Below, piece after piece: positions 8,017 through 16,496 of a stretch of 64,000 nucleotides of DNA (position 1 is its first letter; each line of letters starts with the position of its first letter). The translations under genes were made by a program, and so were the position numbers. Location of the stretch: contig NZ_CP126093.1 of NCBI RefSeq assembly GCF_030123065.1, positions 5,090,001-5,154,000 of the forward strand. Direction: 5' to 3'. Source of the DNA: Neobacillus sp. DY30 (GTDB lineage: Bacteria > Bacillota > Bacilli > Bacillales > Cytobacillaceae). The notes below the pieces were generated by a model, which had not been told where the DNA came from, ran no database searches, and was given only the letters and a program-made list of their open reading frames with translations.

Positions 8017-9234
8017 TTAAAATACGTTAAATTTACCTTTTTTCAGTACCAATCCAGCTCCGCCAATCATGTAGAGTGAACGGTTGTCGACTACTTTTTT
8101 CATAAAGGATGCCTTAGCACCGGTAACTTTTTTACCGAACACAACACCAATGGCATCGTCATGACCTAGAGAACAAACGGTTCCTTTATTATCAAACGTA
8201 AAAGTTTCAAGATCCTGTTTGTTTCGAACCAATGCAGCGATGTTGCGGGCAACTACTTCCCCCTGCTGCATTGCAATTTGAGCAGTTGGAGGATAAGGAC
8301 GGTTGATCTCTTCATTGATCACAAGTGAACTGTCACCGATGATAAACACATCATCAAATCCTGGAACACGAAGGTCTGGCTGAACTTTTACACGGCCTCT
8401 CATTGCTTCAAAACCTGATTTTTCAATAACTGAATTCCCGCGAACCCCAGCAGCCCAAACAACGGTGCCTGCTTTGATTTCTCTCGGTTCCTCTTCACCC
8501 TTCGCTACAATGATTCCTTCAGGTGTACATTCTTTAATGGCAGTTCCAATTAAGAATTCTACCCCTTTACGCTCTAATTGTGATACGGCGTAGTTAACTA
8601 ATTCAGGGTCAAAACCTGGCAGAACAGTTGGTGCTGCTTCTACACAAATGATTTTTACTTTATGAGAATCTACATCATATTCGTGACATAGTTCTGGTAC
8701 ACGATTGGTTAATTCACCTAAGAATTCAATACCGGTAAAGCCTGCTCCGCCCACAACGATGACCAAACGATCGTCGTTCTTTTCTTCTTCCATACTATAA
8801 GTGGCAAATTGATACTCAATATGCTCACGCAATTGACGAGATGAATTTACATTGGTAATCCCAAATGCAAATTCCTTTAAACCCTTAATTCCAAAGGTTT
8901 CAGGTTCTCCGCCAAGAGCAATAACCAGATAATCATACTCAACTTCGCCCTTTTCTAAGATTACCTTTTTCTCTTCTTTCTTGATTTCAACTACTGTGTC
9001 CTGTACAAAATCAACTTTACTTCTATCAATCACATCACGAATGTCATAACGGACACGGTCATGATGAAGTGTGCCTGCTGAAGCCTCATGCAGCCATGTA
9101 GTTTCATAATGATAGTCATTTTTATTAATTAGAACAATATCCGCTTCATTAACACCAACAAGCTTTTGCAACCTTACAGTTGTCATCAGCCCGCCATACC
9201 CCGCACCAACAATAACAATTTTTGGCTTTCTCAA
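8017..9234 (-). CDS. yumB: Type II NADH dehydrogenase-like flavoprotein YumB
   Basis: 405 aa. An N-terminal FAD dinucleotide fold ([14 protein letters not shown]), a central NAD(P) fold ([20 protein letters not shown]) and the FAD-site segment VFIIGDSS are visible. The C-terminal region is the family's membrane-association part. It likely transfers electrons from NADH to quinone without proton pumping. The start is TTG at 9234, 10 nt after AAGGTGG, matching the MRKPKIV start known for this family; a GTG at 9249 overlaps the ribosome binding site. Divergent from yumC, with a Rex-like site upstream. Confidence 0.92.
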   Translation of the reverse strand: MRKPKIVIVGAGYGGLMTTVRLQKLVGVNEADIVLINKNDYHYETTWLHEASAGTLHHDRVRYDIRDVIDRSKVDFVQDTVVEIKKEEKKVILEKGEVEYDYLVIALGGEPETFGIKGLKEFAFGITNVNSSRQLREHIEYQFATYSMEEEKNDDRLVIVVGGAGFTGIEFLGELTNRVPELCHEYDVDSHKVKIICVEAAPTVLPGFDPELVNYAVSQLERKGVEFLIGTAIKECTPEGIIVAKGEEEPREIKAGTVVWAAGVRGNSVIEKSGFEAMRGRVKVQPDLRVPGFDDVFIIGDSSLVINEEINRPYPPTAQIAMQQGEVVARNIAALVRNKQDLETFTFDNKGTVCSLGHDDAIGVVFGKKVTGAKASFMKKVVDNRSLYMIGGAGLVLKKGKFNVF

Positions 9235-9581
9235 AGTGATCACTTCCACCTTTTTTATTTTGTTAATATACTTGTTCTTATCTTCCTCAGCTTGTTACAT
9301 TTTTATTTTTGTTCAGAGGAAAAAAGTTTGTGATATACTTCACGTATAGCGACACAAAAAGTTCCTTTTGTTGTCACAAAAAATTAACATCTATCCTCCA
9401 TACATATTATGCTAAACTCTTCACATTATCAAGTGGTTTATTTGATTATTTTTAGAGAAAAATAGTTTAATTTTCGTTGATTAAACTACTCTGAATATTC
9501 CCCAAAAGTTGTGAGGATTTTATAGTTTTGTGATATTATAAGGAATGGAGTCTGTTACTACATACGTTAGGGGGATACAGA
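9235..9581. promoter_or_regulatory. Divergent yumB/yumC control region with Rex-like site and palindrome
   Basis: 347 bp without a gene. At 9328-9345 the sequence TTGTGATATACTTCACGT matches the Rex operator pattern TTGTGAA-N4-TTCACAA at 11 of 14 defined positions. At 9463-9488 TAGTTTAAT and ATTAAACTA are perfect 9-bp inverted arms around an 8-bp centre. TTGTGA-type half sites also occur near 9509 and 9528. These are motif matches only; binding is inferred. Confidence 0.5.
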
Positions 9582-10580
9582 GTGCAAGAAGATCAAAAAG
9601 TATATGATATTACCATCATCGGAGGCGGTCCTACCGGTCTATTTACAGCCTTTTACGGTGGAATGAGACAAGCTTCTGTAAAAATTATTGAAAGTTTGCC
9701 ACAATTAGGCGGTCAATTATCAGCACTATACCCGGAAAAATATATTTACGATGTTGCAGGGTTTCCAAAGGTCCGTGCACAAGAACTAATTAATAACCTA
9801 AAGGAGCAAATGGCGAAGTTTGAACCAGCTGTTGCTTTAGAGCAATCCGTGGAAAAGTTGGAAAAACAAGAGGATGGTACGTTCAAATTAACGACCAATT
9901 CTGAGGTGCATTATTCCAAAACCGTTATTATTACAGCAGGAAATGGAGCGTTCCAGCCTCGCCGTTTAGAGCTTGAAAGTGCTGCTCAATATGAGCGCAA
10001 AAACCTTCACTATTTTATTGATGATTTAAACAAGTTTGCCGATCAAAAAGTCGTTGTCTTTGGCGGCGGTGATTCTGCTGTAGACTGGGCTTTAATGTTA
10101 GAGCCAATTGCAAAAGAAGTAACAATTGTTCATCGAAGAGATAAATTCCGAGCTCACGAGCATAGTGTCGAAAACTTGCATAATTCGAAAGTAATCGTTA
10201 AAACTCCATTTGTTCCTGCGGAATTAATTGGAGATGACAACGGTATCAAGCAAGTCGTCCTTACTGGCGTTAATGGAGATGGCAGAGAAGCAATCGATGT
10301 GGATGCTGTTATCTGTAACTATGGGTTCGTTTCCTCATTAGGCCCAATTAAAGAATGGGGCTTAGAAATTGAGAAAAATTCGATTGTTGTCAATTCCAAA
10401 ATGGAAACAAATGTACCTGGTATCTATGCAGCTGGAGACATTTGTACCTATGAAGGAAAAGTAAAATTGATTGCCTGCGGATTTGGTGAAGCGCCTACAG
10501 CTGTTAACAATGCAAAAGCATTCATTGATCCAAAAGCCAAAATCCAGCCGCTTCACAGTTCTTCAATGTTTGGTAAATAA
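9582..10580 (+). CDS. yumC: Ferredoxin--NADP reductase, thioredoxin-reductase-like (YumC)
   Basis: 332 aa, strikingly similar to B. subtilis YumC, the reductase that moves electrons between NADPH and ferredoxin or flavodoxin. FAD fold [18 protein letters not shown] is at the N-terminus, NADPH fold [17 protein letters not shown] is near residue 155, and the FAD motif [13 protein letters not shown] is near residue 282. There is no CxxC redox pair, which separates it from true thioredoxin reductases. GTG start at 9582 follows GGGGG. Confidence 0.95.
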   Translation: MQEDQKVYDITIIGGGPTGLFTAFYGGMRQASVKIIESLPQLGGQLSALYPEKYIYDVAGFPKVRAQELINNLKEQMAKFEPAVALEQSVEKLEKQEDGTFKLTTNSEVHYSKTVIITAGNGAFQPRRLELESAAQYERKNLHYFIDDLNKFADQKVVVFGGGDSAVDWALMLEPIAKEVTIVHRRDKFRAHEHSVENLHNSKVIVKTPFVPAELIGDDNGIKQVVLTGVNGDGREAIDVDAVICNYGFVSSLGPIKEWGLEIEKNSIVVNSKMETNVPGIYAAGDICTYEGKVKLIACGFGEAPTAVNNAKAFIDPKAKIQPLHSSSMFGK

Positions 10581-10586
10581 CAAACA

Positions 10587-10610
10587 AAAGGCGCCCCTAG
10601 AGGCGCCTTT
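10587..10610. terminator. Bidirectional terminator between yumC and yutM
   Basis: Perfect 9-bp arms AAAGGCGCC and GGCGCCTTT between convergent genes. Confidence 0.85.
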
Positions 10611-10619
10611 AACTTTTAA

Positions 10620-10985
10620 TTAACATTCTTCTGGTGTCCCTGCTGCTGTTGCTGTTCTAAATGATGAGCCACAGCCGCAAGATGCAATGGCGTTAGGATT
10701 ATCAATTGTAAATCCGCCACCCATCATTGATTGCTTATAGTCAATTTTAGTACCGTTTAATATAGGGGCATCCTCTTTATCCACTAGAATCTGTATTCCA
10801 TGCTGTTCGGAATGGAGATCATTTTCCTTCACTTCGTGGTCAAATCCCATACCGTAGGATAATCCACTGCAGCCTCCACCTTTTACACTTACGCGTAATA
10901 AGGCTCCTTCTTCTTCATTGTGTTTCATCATTTCTTTTATTTGAAGAGCCGCGGCTTCTGTTAAAACAATTACATCGTTACTCAT
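10620..10985 (-). CDS. yutM: A-type iron-sulfur carrier, HesB/IscA family (YutM)
   Basis: 121 aa. The three conserved Cys of A-type carriers are present: one in KGGGCSGLSYGMGF and two in ASCGCGSSF near the C-terminus. Such proteins accept Fe-S clusters and pass them to target enzymes. Position beside yumC, yuzB, yutJ and yutI agrees with B. subtilis gene order and the local Fe-S theme. ATG at 10985 follows AAAGGAGG. Confidence 0.93.
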   Translation of the reverse strand: MSNDVIVLTEAAALQIKEMMKHNEEEGALLRVSVKGGGCSGLSYGMGFDHEVKENDLHSEQHGIQILVDKEDAPILNGTKIDYKQSMMGGGFTIDNPNAIASCGCGSSFRTATAAGTPEEC

Positions 10986-11083
10986 TTATTTTTCCTCCTT
11001 TGAGGTCTTTCTTATAGTATATACACTATAACATCATCACTCAACTAATACGTTTAGAGTATTATATGTCTAGAATAAAAGAA

Positions 11084-11102
11084 GGGAGCGCTTAACGCCC
11101 CC
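11084..11102 (-). terminator. Terminator after yuzB
   Basis: GGGAGCG and CGCCCCC arms enclose a 5-nt loop (one G-T pair), followed on the minus strand by TTCTTTTATT. Confidence 0.65.
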
Positions 11103-11119
11103 TATTGTGCTGGAATATA

Positions 11120-11359
11120 TTAAAACATTGGATTATCTTCTAAGTATTGGTAAATCTTTTCCACAAGTTCATCCGGTGTTTCACCTGTTACGACTTCACC
11201 ATTAACAAGTGCAAAAAGGGTGGAAGCACATTTCCCGCAATACCCCAGACAACCATATTCAATGATATCAAGATTCGGGTCTTTTTCTAGCCTTTCCAGG
11301 GCTTTTTGAGAACCACTGGCTAGATTACTCATACAAAATTCAATAATTGGCATAAACAT
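11120..11359 (-). CDS. yuzB: YuzB family protein, Cys-rich
   Basis: 79 aa, corresponding to B. subtilis YuzB (DUF1450 family). Conserved Cys in IEFCMSN and the motif [11 protein letters not shown] suggest a thioredoxin-like fold with possible metal or Fe-S binding, resembling small ferredoxin-like proteins, though this is inference. ATG at 11359 follows GAGGTG at suitable distance; two in-frame alternatives (11368, 11353) fit less well. It lies divergent from yutJ. Confidence 0.85.
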   Translation of the reverse strand: MFMPIIEFCMSNLASGSQKALERLEKDPNLDIIEYGCLGYCGKCASTLFALVNGEVVTGETPDELVEKIYQYLEDNPMF

Positions 11360-11457
11360 GGCTATCACCTCTTTACAACTTATTATCCTACTATTTTTCC
11401 TTTGCTACGTCAAATACCACGTTTTATATCTAAATGTCAATAAAATTCCCATACGTG

Positions 11458-11486
11458 TTGTTATTTTGTCATAATTCAGCTATACT
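11458..11486 (+). promoter_or_regulatory. Sigma-A-type promoter for yutJ
   Basis: TTGTTA (11458-11463), a 17-bp spacer and TATACT (11481-11486), ending about 80 bp before the yutJ ATG. Confidence 0.6.
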
Positions 11487-11568
11487 TTTAATGGATTTAA
11501 AGACTATATTACTATCATTTCAACATAAACTATGACATGATTACTGGTTTACAAAGGGGATATAAAAA

Positions 11569-12636
11569 ATGAAAAACCTAGTTATTCTCGGTGGAGGATA
11601 CGGCGGAATGAAGATATTGAGCGAACTCCTGCCAAACCATTTACCTGAGGATGTAAGAATAACACTTGTTGACCGCGTTCCATACCATTGCTTGAAAACT
11701 GAATACTATGCCTTGGCGGCAGGAACTGTTTCGGATAAGGAGCTGCGCGTTGCCTTTCCTGCGCATCCTCAATTAGATATTATATATGGAGAAGTTGCAG
11801 GAATTGAAAGAGACAATAAAAAGGTCCTGCTAAAAGATTCTGCTTCGATTTCCTATGATGATTTAATCATCGGTCTAGGCTGCGAGGATAAATACCATGG
11901 TGTACCAGGTGCTGACCAATTCACATACAGCATTCAAAGCATCGAAAAATCTCGTCGTACTTATTCAGTATTAAACAATTTAGGACCTGGGTCCGTGGTT
12001 GGCATCGTAGGCGCTGGTCTTAGTGGTGTAGAACTTGCCAGTGAATTAAGCGAAAGCCGCGGCGACTTAAAAATTAAACTATTTGACCGTGGTAAACACA
12101 TACTTCCTGCCTTTCCGGATCGCTTAAGTAAATATGTTGAAAATTGGTTTCATAAGAATAACGTAGAAATCATCAACAACTCTAATATTACGAAAGTGGA
12201 AGAAAATTTACTCTATAACCATGATGAGCCTGTCCCGTGTGACGTGATTGTTTGGACCGCTGGTATCCAGGCTAATAAGATTGTTCGCGAATTAGGAGAA
12301 GAAACGGACCGCTCCGGCAGACTGATCATTACGCCTCGTCATCATTTACCGAATGATGAGCACGTTTTTGCACTAGGAGATTGCGCAAGTCTTCCACATG
12401 CCCCAAGCGCTCAATTAGCAGAAGGTCAGGCAGAGCAAATGGTGGAAGTATTGAAGAAGCGCTGGAACGGTGAGGAGCCTCCAGTTGAATTCCCAACAAT
12501 AAAATTAAAAGGTGTTCTTGGTTCACTTGGTAAGAAACATGGTTTTGGGATGATGGCAGACAGAGCTATAACCGGACGTGTTGCTCGTCTGTTGAAATCA
12601 GGGATTCTGTGGCTTTACAAATACCATAACGGATAA
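11569..12636 (+). CDS. yutJ: NADH dehydrogenase-like flavoprotein YutJ
   Basis: 355 aa. FAD fold NLVILGGGYGGMKIL begins at residue 3, NAD fold VVGIVGAGLSGVELASEL is near residue 143, and the second FAD motif HVFALGDCASLPHAP is near residue 264. It is shorter than YumB and lacks an obvious C-terminal membrane helix, so the electron acceptor is uncertain. Close to B. subtilis YutJ in every motif. ATG at 11569 follows AAAGGGG. Confidence 0.92.
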   Translation: MKNLVILGGGYGGMKILSELLPNHLPEDVRITLVDRVPYHCLKTEYYALAAGTVSDKELRVAFPAHPQLDIIYGEVAGIERDNKKVLLKDSASISYDDLIIGLGCEDKYHGVPGADQFTYSIQSIEKSRRTYSVLNNLGPGSVVGIVGAGLSGVELASELSESRGDLKIKLFDRGKHILPAFPDRLSKYVENWFHKNNVEIINNSNITKVEENLLYNHDEPVPCDVIVWTAGIQANKIVRELGEETDRSGRLIITPRHHLPNDEHVFALGDCASLPHAPSAQLAEGQAEQMVEVLKKRWNGEEPPVEFPTIKLKGVLGSLGKKHGFGMMADRAITGRVARLLKSGILWLYKYHNG

Positions 12637-12642
12637 TTTTCA

Positions 12643-12670
12643 AAAAAGCATTCCAACAGGAATGCTTTTT
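12643..12670. terminator. Bidirectional terminator between yutJ and yuzD
   Basis: Perfect 12-bp arms AAAAAGCATTCC and GGAATGCTTTTT with a 4-nt loop. Confidence 0.85.
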
Positions 12671-12673
12671 CAC

Positions 12674-12997
12674 TTATGCTTTGTAACCATATTTTTCCAA
12701 TTCACTAAAAATCGTTTTTAATCGCGGGTTTCCTTCACCTACGATTTTATCTTTAATCACCACAACAGGATAAAACAAATCTTCTTCAATAACTCTTTTC
12801 GCAAAAGCTTCTTTTTCTGGTTCTTGAGGAGGTTGATAAATATCAACATACGTCATCTTGAATGGCTGATTAGGATACTTTCTGGAAATTGCAGCCTCGA
12901 GCCATTCAAATGTCTCCTTTGAGGAAGGTAAATTTACACAGCTTGGACATAATTGTTCTGCACCATAGAGGATAATTTCAACTGTAGAAGTGGTCAT
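12674..12997 (-). CDS. yuzD: YuzD family protein, thioredoxin-like fold with CPSC
   Basis: 107 aa. The segment GAEQLCPSCVNLPSS carries a CxxC pair at about residues 17-20, as in B. subtilis YuzD (DUF1462). The pattern of an N-terminal beta strand plus CPSC suggests a thioredoxin-like or glutaredoxin-like fold, but no redox partner is known to me. It sits between yutJ and yutI inside the Fe-S and redox cluster. Confidence 0.85.
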   Translation of the reverse strand: MTTSTVEIILYGAEQLCPSCVNLPSSKETFEWLEAAISRKYPNQPFKMTYVDIYQPPQEPEKEAFAKRVIEEDLFYPVVVIKDKIVGEGNPRLKTIFSELEKYGYKA

Positions 12998-13146
12998 TCC
13001 ATCAATCCTGCCTTTTTCTTTTATTTTACAACATTTAAACTATTAAACATAAGAATATGGTTGTAAATGTGCGAATTCCCATTTCATGAGAATGGATTTT
13101 TCCCTTCAATGACATTATAATATAAGGTAGGAAGGAGACGATAAAT

Positions 13147-13395
13147 ATGGCAGAACAAGTACAAGAACAAGAAATGTTTGAGCAGGTTCAGGAAGTATTA
13201 GATAAATTGCGTCCATTTCTTCTTCGCGATGGAGGAGATTGTGAATTAGTTGATGTTGAGGATGGTATTGTTAAACTTCGTTTACTAGGTGCATGCGGAA
13301 GCTGCCCGAGCTCAACGATTACCCTTAAAGCAGGAATAGAAAGAGCACTTTTAGAAGAAGTTCCTGGGGTTGTTGAAGTAGAACAAGTATTTTAA
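13147..13395 (+). CDS. yutI: NifU C-terminal-type Fe-S scaffold or carrier (YutI)
   Basis: 82 aa, a stand-alone Nfu domain. [18 protein letters not shown] has the CxxC that binds a [4Fe-4S] cluster between two subunits. [14 protein letters not shown] is the typical N-terminal part. In B. subtilis YutI is the Nfu-type protein. ATG at 13147 follows GGAAGGAG. It converges with yutH across a strong hairpin. Confidence 0.95.
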   Translation: MAEQVQEQEMFEQVQEVLDKLRPFLLRDGGDCELVDVEDGIVKLRLLGACGSCPSSTITLKAGIERALLEEVPGVVEVEQVF

Positions 13396-13402
13396 TAAAC
13401 AC

Positions 13403-13439
13403 AAAAAGCGATTGCTGATAAAAAGAGCAATCGCTTTTT
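13403..13439. terminator. Bidirectional terminator between yutI and yutH
   Basis: 14-bp perfect arms at 13403-13416 and 13426-13439 with flanking A and T runs. Confidence 0.88.
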
Positions 13440-13443
13440 TATA

Positions 13444-14454
13444 TTACCTAATCGGCAGCCAGTCTAATTGAGGAATCTTTAATGGTTTTAATGGAGCACC
13501 TACAGTATGAAAAAAGTTGCCCAAAAATCGCTCATACTCCATTGATTGCTTTAACATCTTACTTAACCTTTCCTCCAAAAGCTTCTTTTCCTGCTCAGAC
13601 CGAGTAATATAATAATTCTCAATACACTCGAAATAATGAAGTGGAAATATTAAACGGGAAAATAATAACCGCCATGAAAAAGAGGATAAAGGTGCAATAC
13701 TTTGATATTCGGCAAAAAACTGTCTTACATCAATCTGATAGGTTTGGGTGTTTTGAAAATAACGCTCTCTCGTCCATTCTGCAAGGTCACGGCTGCGATG
13801 ATCAAAAACCCAATCAAATGGGTTTTTAATATAATAATCGGCTCCCCAAGAGTCATTTGAAAAACGCTCATGACACACCGTTCCGCTGTCCGATTCTACA
13901 GGCTCATCGTCCAGTTCCGTATCCACTAAGTATTGAATGGCATTTTCGGTTAAACCAATATAGTATGGAAATGACTCAATAAACATCCGTTCAAAATCAT
14001 CATCAGGTGTTTGGAACAACAGTTCACTCCATACCTTTTCGATTTGATCCAGACGCTTCTCCCATAATTGCTTCCATTGTCCAATCCTGCTAGACCTTTC
14101 AATCTTGTATGGGATCGTTTTACCTCGCTCATGAAATTTAGCTAACTTTCTCCCTAGTTTTGCCTTTACGTGCTTATCTGTTTGTCTATTTGCCAGCACA
14201 CAATATTGGTGATCTTCCCATGATGTAATAAATCCACCCTCAATTGTTTGTAAAAATGCCGGTACATGAGAATCTCCACTATTCCTTAAATGTTCTGCAA
14301 TTTTCTCCAATTCATTAATATCCTCGGCTTCCCTCCCGTCAGATTTTTCAACCAAATAAAACCAGCCGTTTCCTCTCAGCGCATCGTAAGAATCTAATTT
14401 CACATATTCCTCGACTTGTATTCCATATTTATTTTCAAGTAATTTTTGAAGCAC
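13444..14454 (-). CDS. yutH: Spore coat-associated protein YutH
   Basis: 336 aa, corresponding in length and place to B. subtilis YutH, a CotS/aminoglycoside-phosphotransferase-like spore protein. The kinase-like fold is suggested by the N-terminal lobe (FYLVEKSDG), CVLANRQT and the C-terminal NPFDWVFDHRSRDLAEWTRE region; canonical kinase catalytic motifs are weak, so activity is doubtful. The start is GTG at 14454, 7 nt after AGAGGTG. Likely expressed in the mother cell during coat assembly by analogy. Confidence 0.85.
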   Translation of the reverse strand: MLQKLLENKYGIQVEEYVKLDSYDALRGNGWFYLVEKSDGREAEDINELEKIAEHLRNSGDSHVPAFLQTIEGGFITSWEDHQYCVLANRQTDKHVKAKLGRKLAKFHERGKTIPYKIERSSRIGQWKQLWEKRLDQIEKVWSELLFQTPDDDFERMFIESFPYYIGLTENAIQYLVDTELDDEPVESDSGTVCHERFSNDSWGADYYIKNPFDWVFDHRSRDLAEWTRERYFQNTQTYQIDVRQFFAEYQSIAPLSSFSWRLLFSRLIFPLHYFECIENYYITRSEQEKKLLEERLSKMLKQSMEYERFLGNFFHTVGAPLKPLKIPQLDWLPIR

Positions 14455-14662
14455 CTTTACACCTCTTCTCTTTTCTACTCTTATGTCATATATATGTAGT
14501 AGCCCAAAAAACTTGTTGTCTTCTTACGTAATAAAGTATAAGAAAAACGTGAAAGGAGTAATCTGTAAGAAGGGTGTTGGTTCATTCGTTCCTTTTCAAA
14601 ACATCAAGCATATGGTAAAAATTAAGAATAGTAAAAAATTCCGAGGAAAAGGTGATAAATGG

Positions 14663-15163
14663 ATGGCAGAAGATAAAAAAATGGATTTAACAGAAGAAAC
14701 AGCACGAAGATGGATTAAAGAAAGAGGCGTTGAAATTCAAGATATCGCTGATTTAGTCTTTTTCTTACAAGAAAAATACCATGATGACTTAAAAATGGAA
14801 GACTGTATTGCAAATGTGGAACGCGTTATATCAAAACGTGAGGTTCAAAATGCCATCATAACAGGAATTCAACTAGATATGTTAGCAGAGAAAAACATGC
14901 TTGAAGAACCGATCCAATCCATTATTAAAACAGATGAAAGTCTTTATGGTGTCGATGAAATTTTAGCACTATCTATTGTTAATGTTTACGGGTCCATCGG
15001 CTTTACCAATTATGGCTATATCGATAAACAAAAGCCTGGAATATTAGCCCGTTTAAATGATAAGTCAACAGGAGAATGCCATACATTTTTAGATGACATT
15101 GTCGGTGCAATCGCAGCTGCCGCCTCAAGCAGACTTGCTCACCGAGCTGCGCATGTGGAATAA
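14663..15163 (+). CDS. yutG: Phosphatidylglycerophosphatase A-like protein YutG
   Basis: 166 aa of the PgpA-like family as in B. subtilis YutG. Characteristic segments are YGVDEILALSIVNVYGSIGFTNYGYIDK and FLDDIVGAIAAAASSRL. The family is soluble in Firmicutes and its phosphatase role is not proven. ATG at 14663 follows AAAAGGTG; a longer in-frame reading from 14483 has no ribosome binding site and an atypical leader. Confidence 0.88.
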   Translation: MAEDKKMDLTEETARRWIKERGVEIQDIADLVFFLQEKYHDDLKMEDCIANVERVISKREVQNAIITGIQLDMLAEKNMLEEPIQSIIKTDESLYGVDEILALSIVNVYGSIGFTNYGYIDKQKPGILARLNDKSTGECHTFLDDIVGAIAAAASSRLAHRAAHVE

Positions 15164-15169
15164 AGACAA

Positions 15170-15206
15170 TAAGAAAAGGATGGAGAGGTAATCCATCCTT
15201 TTCTTA
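15170..15206. terminator. Bidirectional terminator between yutG and yutF
   Basis: 15-bp perfect arms at 15170-15184 and 15192-15206 with a 7-nt loop. The right arm includes the yutF stop codon. Confidence 0.85.
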
Positions 15207-15968
15207 CGGCTCCCATTGATCCAATGAATCGATGGAATAAGTAGGTTTACGGTCGTAGCCAGCAAGTAATTCCTTAGTAGTCACACCCGTGTGCACTAAT
15301 AGTGTATCAAGTCCTGCATTTATTCCCGCTAAGATATCCGTATCATAATAATCGCCCACCATGAGTGTTTCTTCTTTAGAAGTACCCAAAACCTTTAACG
15401 CCTGCTCCATGATGATGGATTCAGGTTTTCCAATAAAAGTTGGCTTCGTTTGTGTTGAAACGGCAATGACAGAGGTTAACGAACCATTTCCAGGCACTAA
15501 GCCTCTTTCTGTTGGGATCGCAATGTCCCCGTTTGTAGAGATAAAGGAAGCGCCATTACGGACAGCCAGGCATGCTACTGCTAATTTTTCATAGCTAATC
15601 TCACGGTCAATCCCAATGACAACATAATCGGCATTCTCTGTGGCGAATCTGAATTTCTTTTCTTCGATAGCCTTGCGAAGACCTTCCTCACCGATTACAT
15701 AAACGGAAGCATCCTGCTTTTCGCTATAAATATAATTCGCTGTTGCCTGACTCGTTGTAAAAACAAGATTCTCTTCTGCTGGAATATCAAAATTATTTAG
15801 TTTTTGAGCAACTTGCACAGGTGTCCGTGATGAATTATTAGTTACGAATAAATAAGGAATACCCTTTTCCCTTAATTTTTTCACAAAATTTCCTGCTGCT
15901 TCAATTTTTTCTGATCCTCTATACATCGTTCCATCAAGGTCAATTAAATAACCTTTATACTTTTTCAT
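15204..15968 (-). CDS. yutF: HAD-IIA family sugar phosphatase YutF
   Basis: 254 aa. HAD motif I is GYLIDLDGTMYRG (nucleophile Asp near residue 9), motif II is VTNNSS, and motif III/IV is KPES...MVGDYYDTDILAG. The large C2-type cap lies between motifs II and III, as in NagD-like phosphatases. Probable soluble phosphatase of phosphorylated metabolites; the substrate is not determinable. ATG at 15968 follows GGGAGTG. Confidence 0.93.
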   Translation of the reverse strand: MKKYKGYLIDLDGTMYRGSEKIEAAGNFVKKLREKGIPYLFVTNNSSRTPVQVAQKLNNFDIPAEENLVFTTSQATANYIYSEKQDASVYVIGEEGLRKAIEEKKFRFATENADYVVIGIDREISYEKLAVACLAVRNGASFISTNGDIAIPTERGLVPGNGSLTSVIAVSTQTKPTFIGKPESIIMEQALKVLGTSKEETLMVGDYYDTDILAGINAGLDTLLVHTGVTTKELLAGYDRKPTYSIDSLDQWEP

Positions 15969-16034
15969 GTTGATCACTCCCACATGTATCATATCCGATT
16001 AATAAAAAGGACCGCAAACGCGGTCAGTGATAAA

Positions 16035-16469
16035 TTATACAAAAGCGGTTACTGGACCAAGTTCATTCTCAAGATAGTCTCGGACATTCTTTGGAAATAA
16101 AGCTAAATCTTTCATTTTGCTGGAGAACTGATTTAAAAGTTCGCTATGATCAATCTCTGTATACAATTGAACCAGTACCTTTCGATAGTGGACAAGTGTT
16201 TTTAAACTCTTTCCGGTTTCTTCGGAAACAACCTTTTCATCGATTAATATCTCAATGATATCTTCATAACTGCCAGGGTCTCTCATTATAAAGCCGTCTA
16301 TCATGGCATTCCCCACATCTAACACAGATTCAATCATCAGATGTGTAATCCGTTCTAATGCTGCTTTTTCTATCGGTGTTAACCATTGACCCTGATTAGA
16401 AAATAGTCTGATCTGCTTTTCTAGAAACACCAATGTAGCCTCCAACTTTTCGCGGTCTACAAAATACAT
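16035..16469 (-). CDS. yutE: HEPN/HepT-like (DUF86) protein YutE without toxin catalytic His
   Basis: 144-aa all-helical protein of the DUF86 family, matching B. subtilis YutE. The family of HepT toxins carries Rx4-6H near the C-terminus (RNxLVHxY); here the equivalent reads YRKVLVQLY, so the His is Gln. No MNT nucleotidyltransferase antitoxin is adjacent. It is therefore more likely a non-toxic, resident HEPN protein. ATG at 16469 follows GAGGA by 9 nt. It begins 27 bp after the stop of the EAL-domain gene, so the two are probably one transcript. Confidence 0.85.
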   Translation of the reverse strand: MYFVDREKLEATLVFLEKQIRLFSNQGQWLTPIEKAALERITHLMIESVLDVGNAMIDGFIMRDPGSYEDIIEILIDEKVVSEETGKSLKTLVHYRKVLVQLYTEIDHSELLNQFSSKMKDLALFPKNVRDYLENELGPVTAFV

Positions 16470-16496
16470 TTCATCCACTTCCTCATAAATAGTCAC

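Noticed and set aside
14483-14662. Longer yutG start
   Set aside because: No ribosome binding site; the extension is Lys-rich and atypical compared with the family start at 14663.
16035-16469. HepT/MntA toxin-antitoxin module
   Set aside because: There is no MNT antitoxin gene, and the catalytic His is replaced by Gln.
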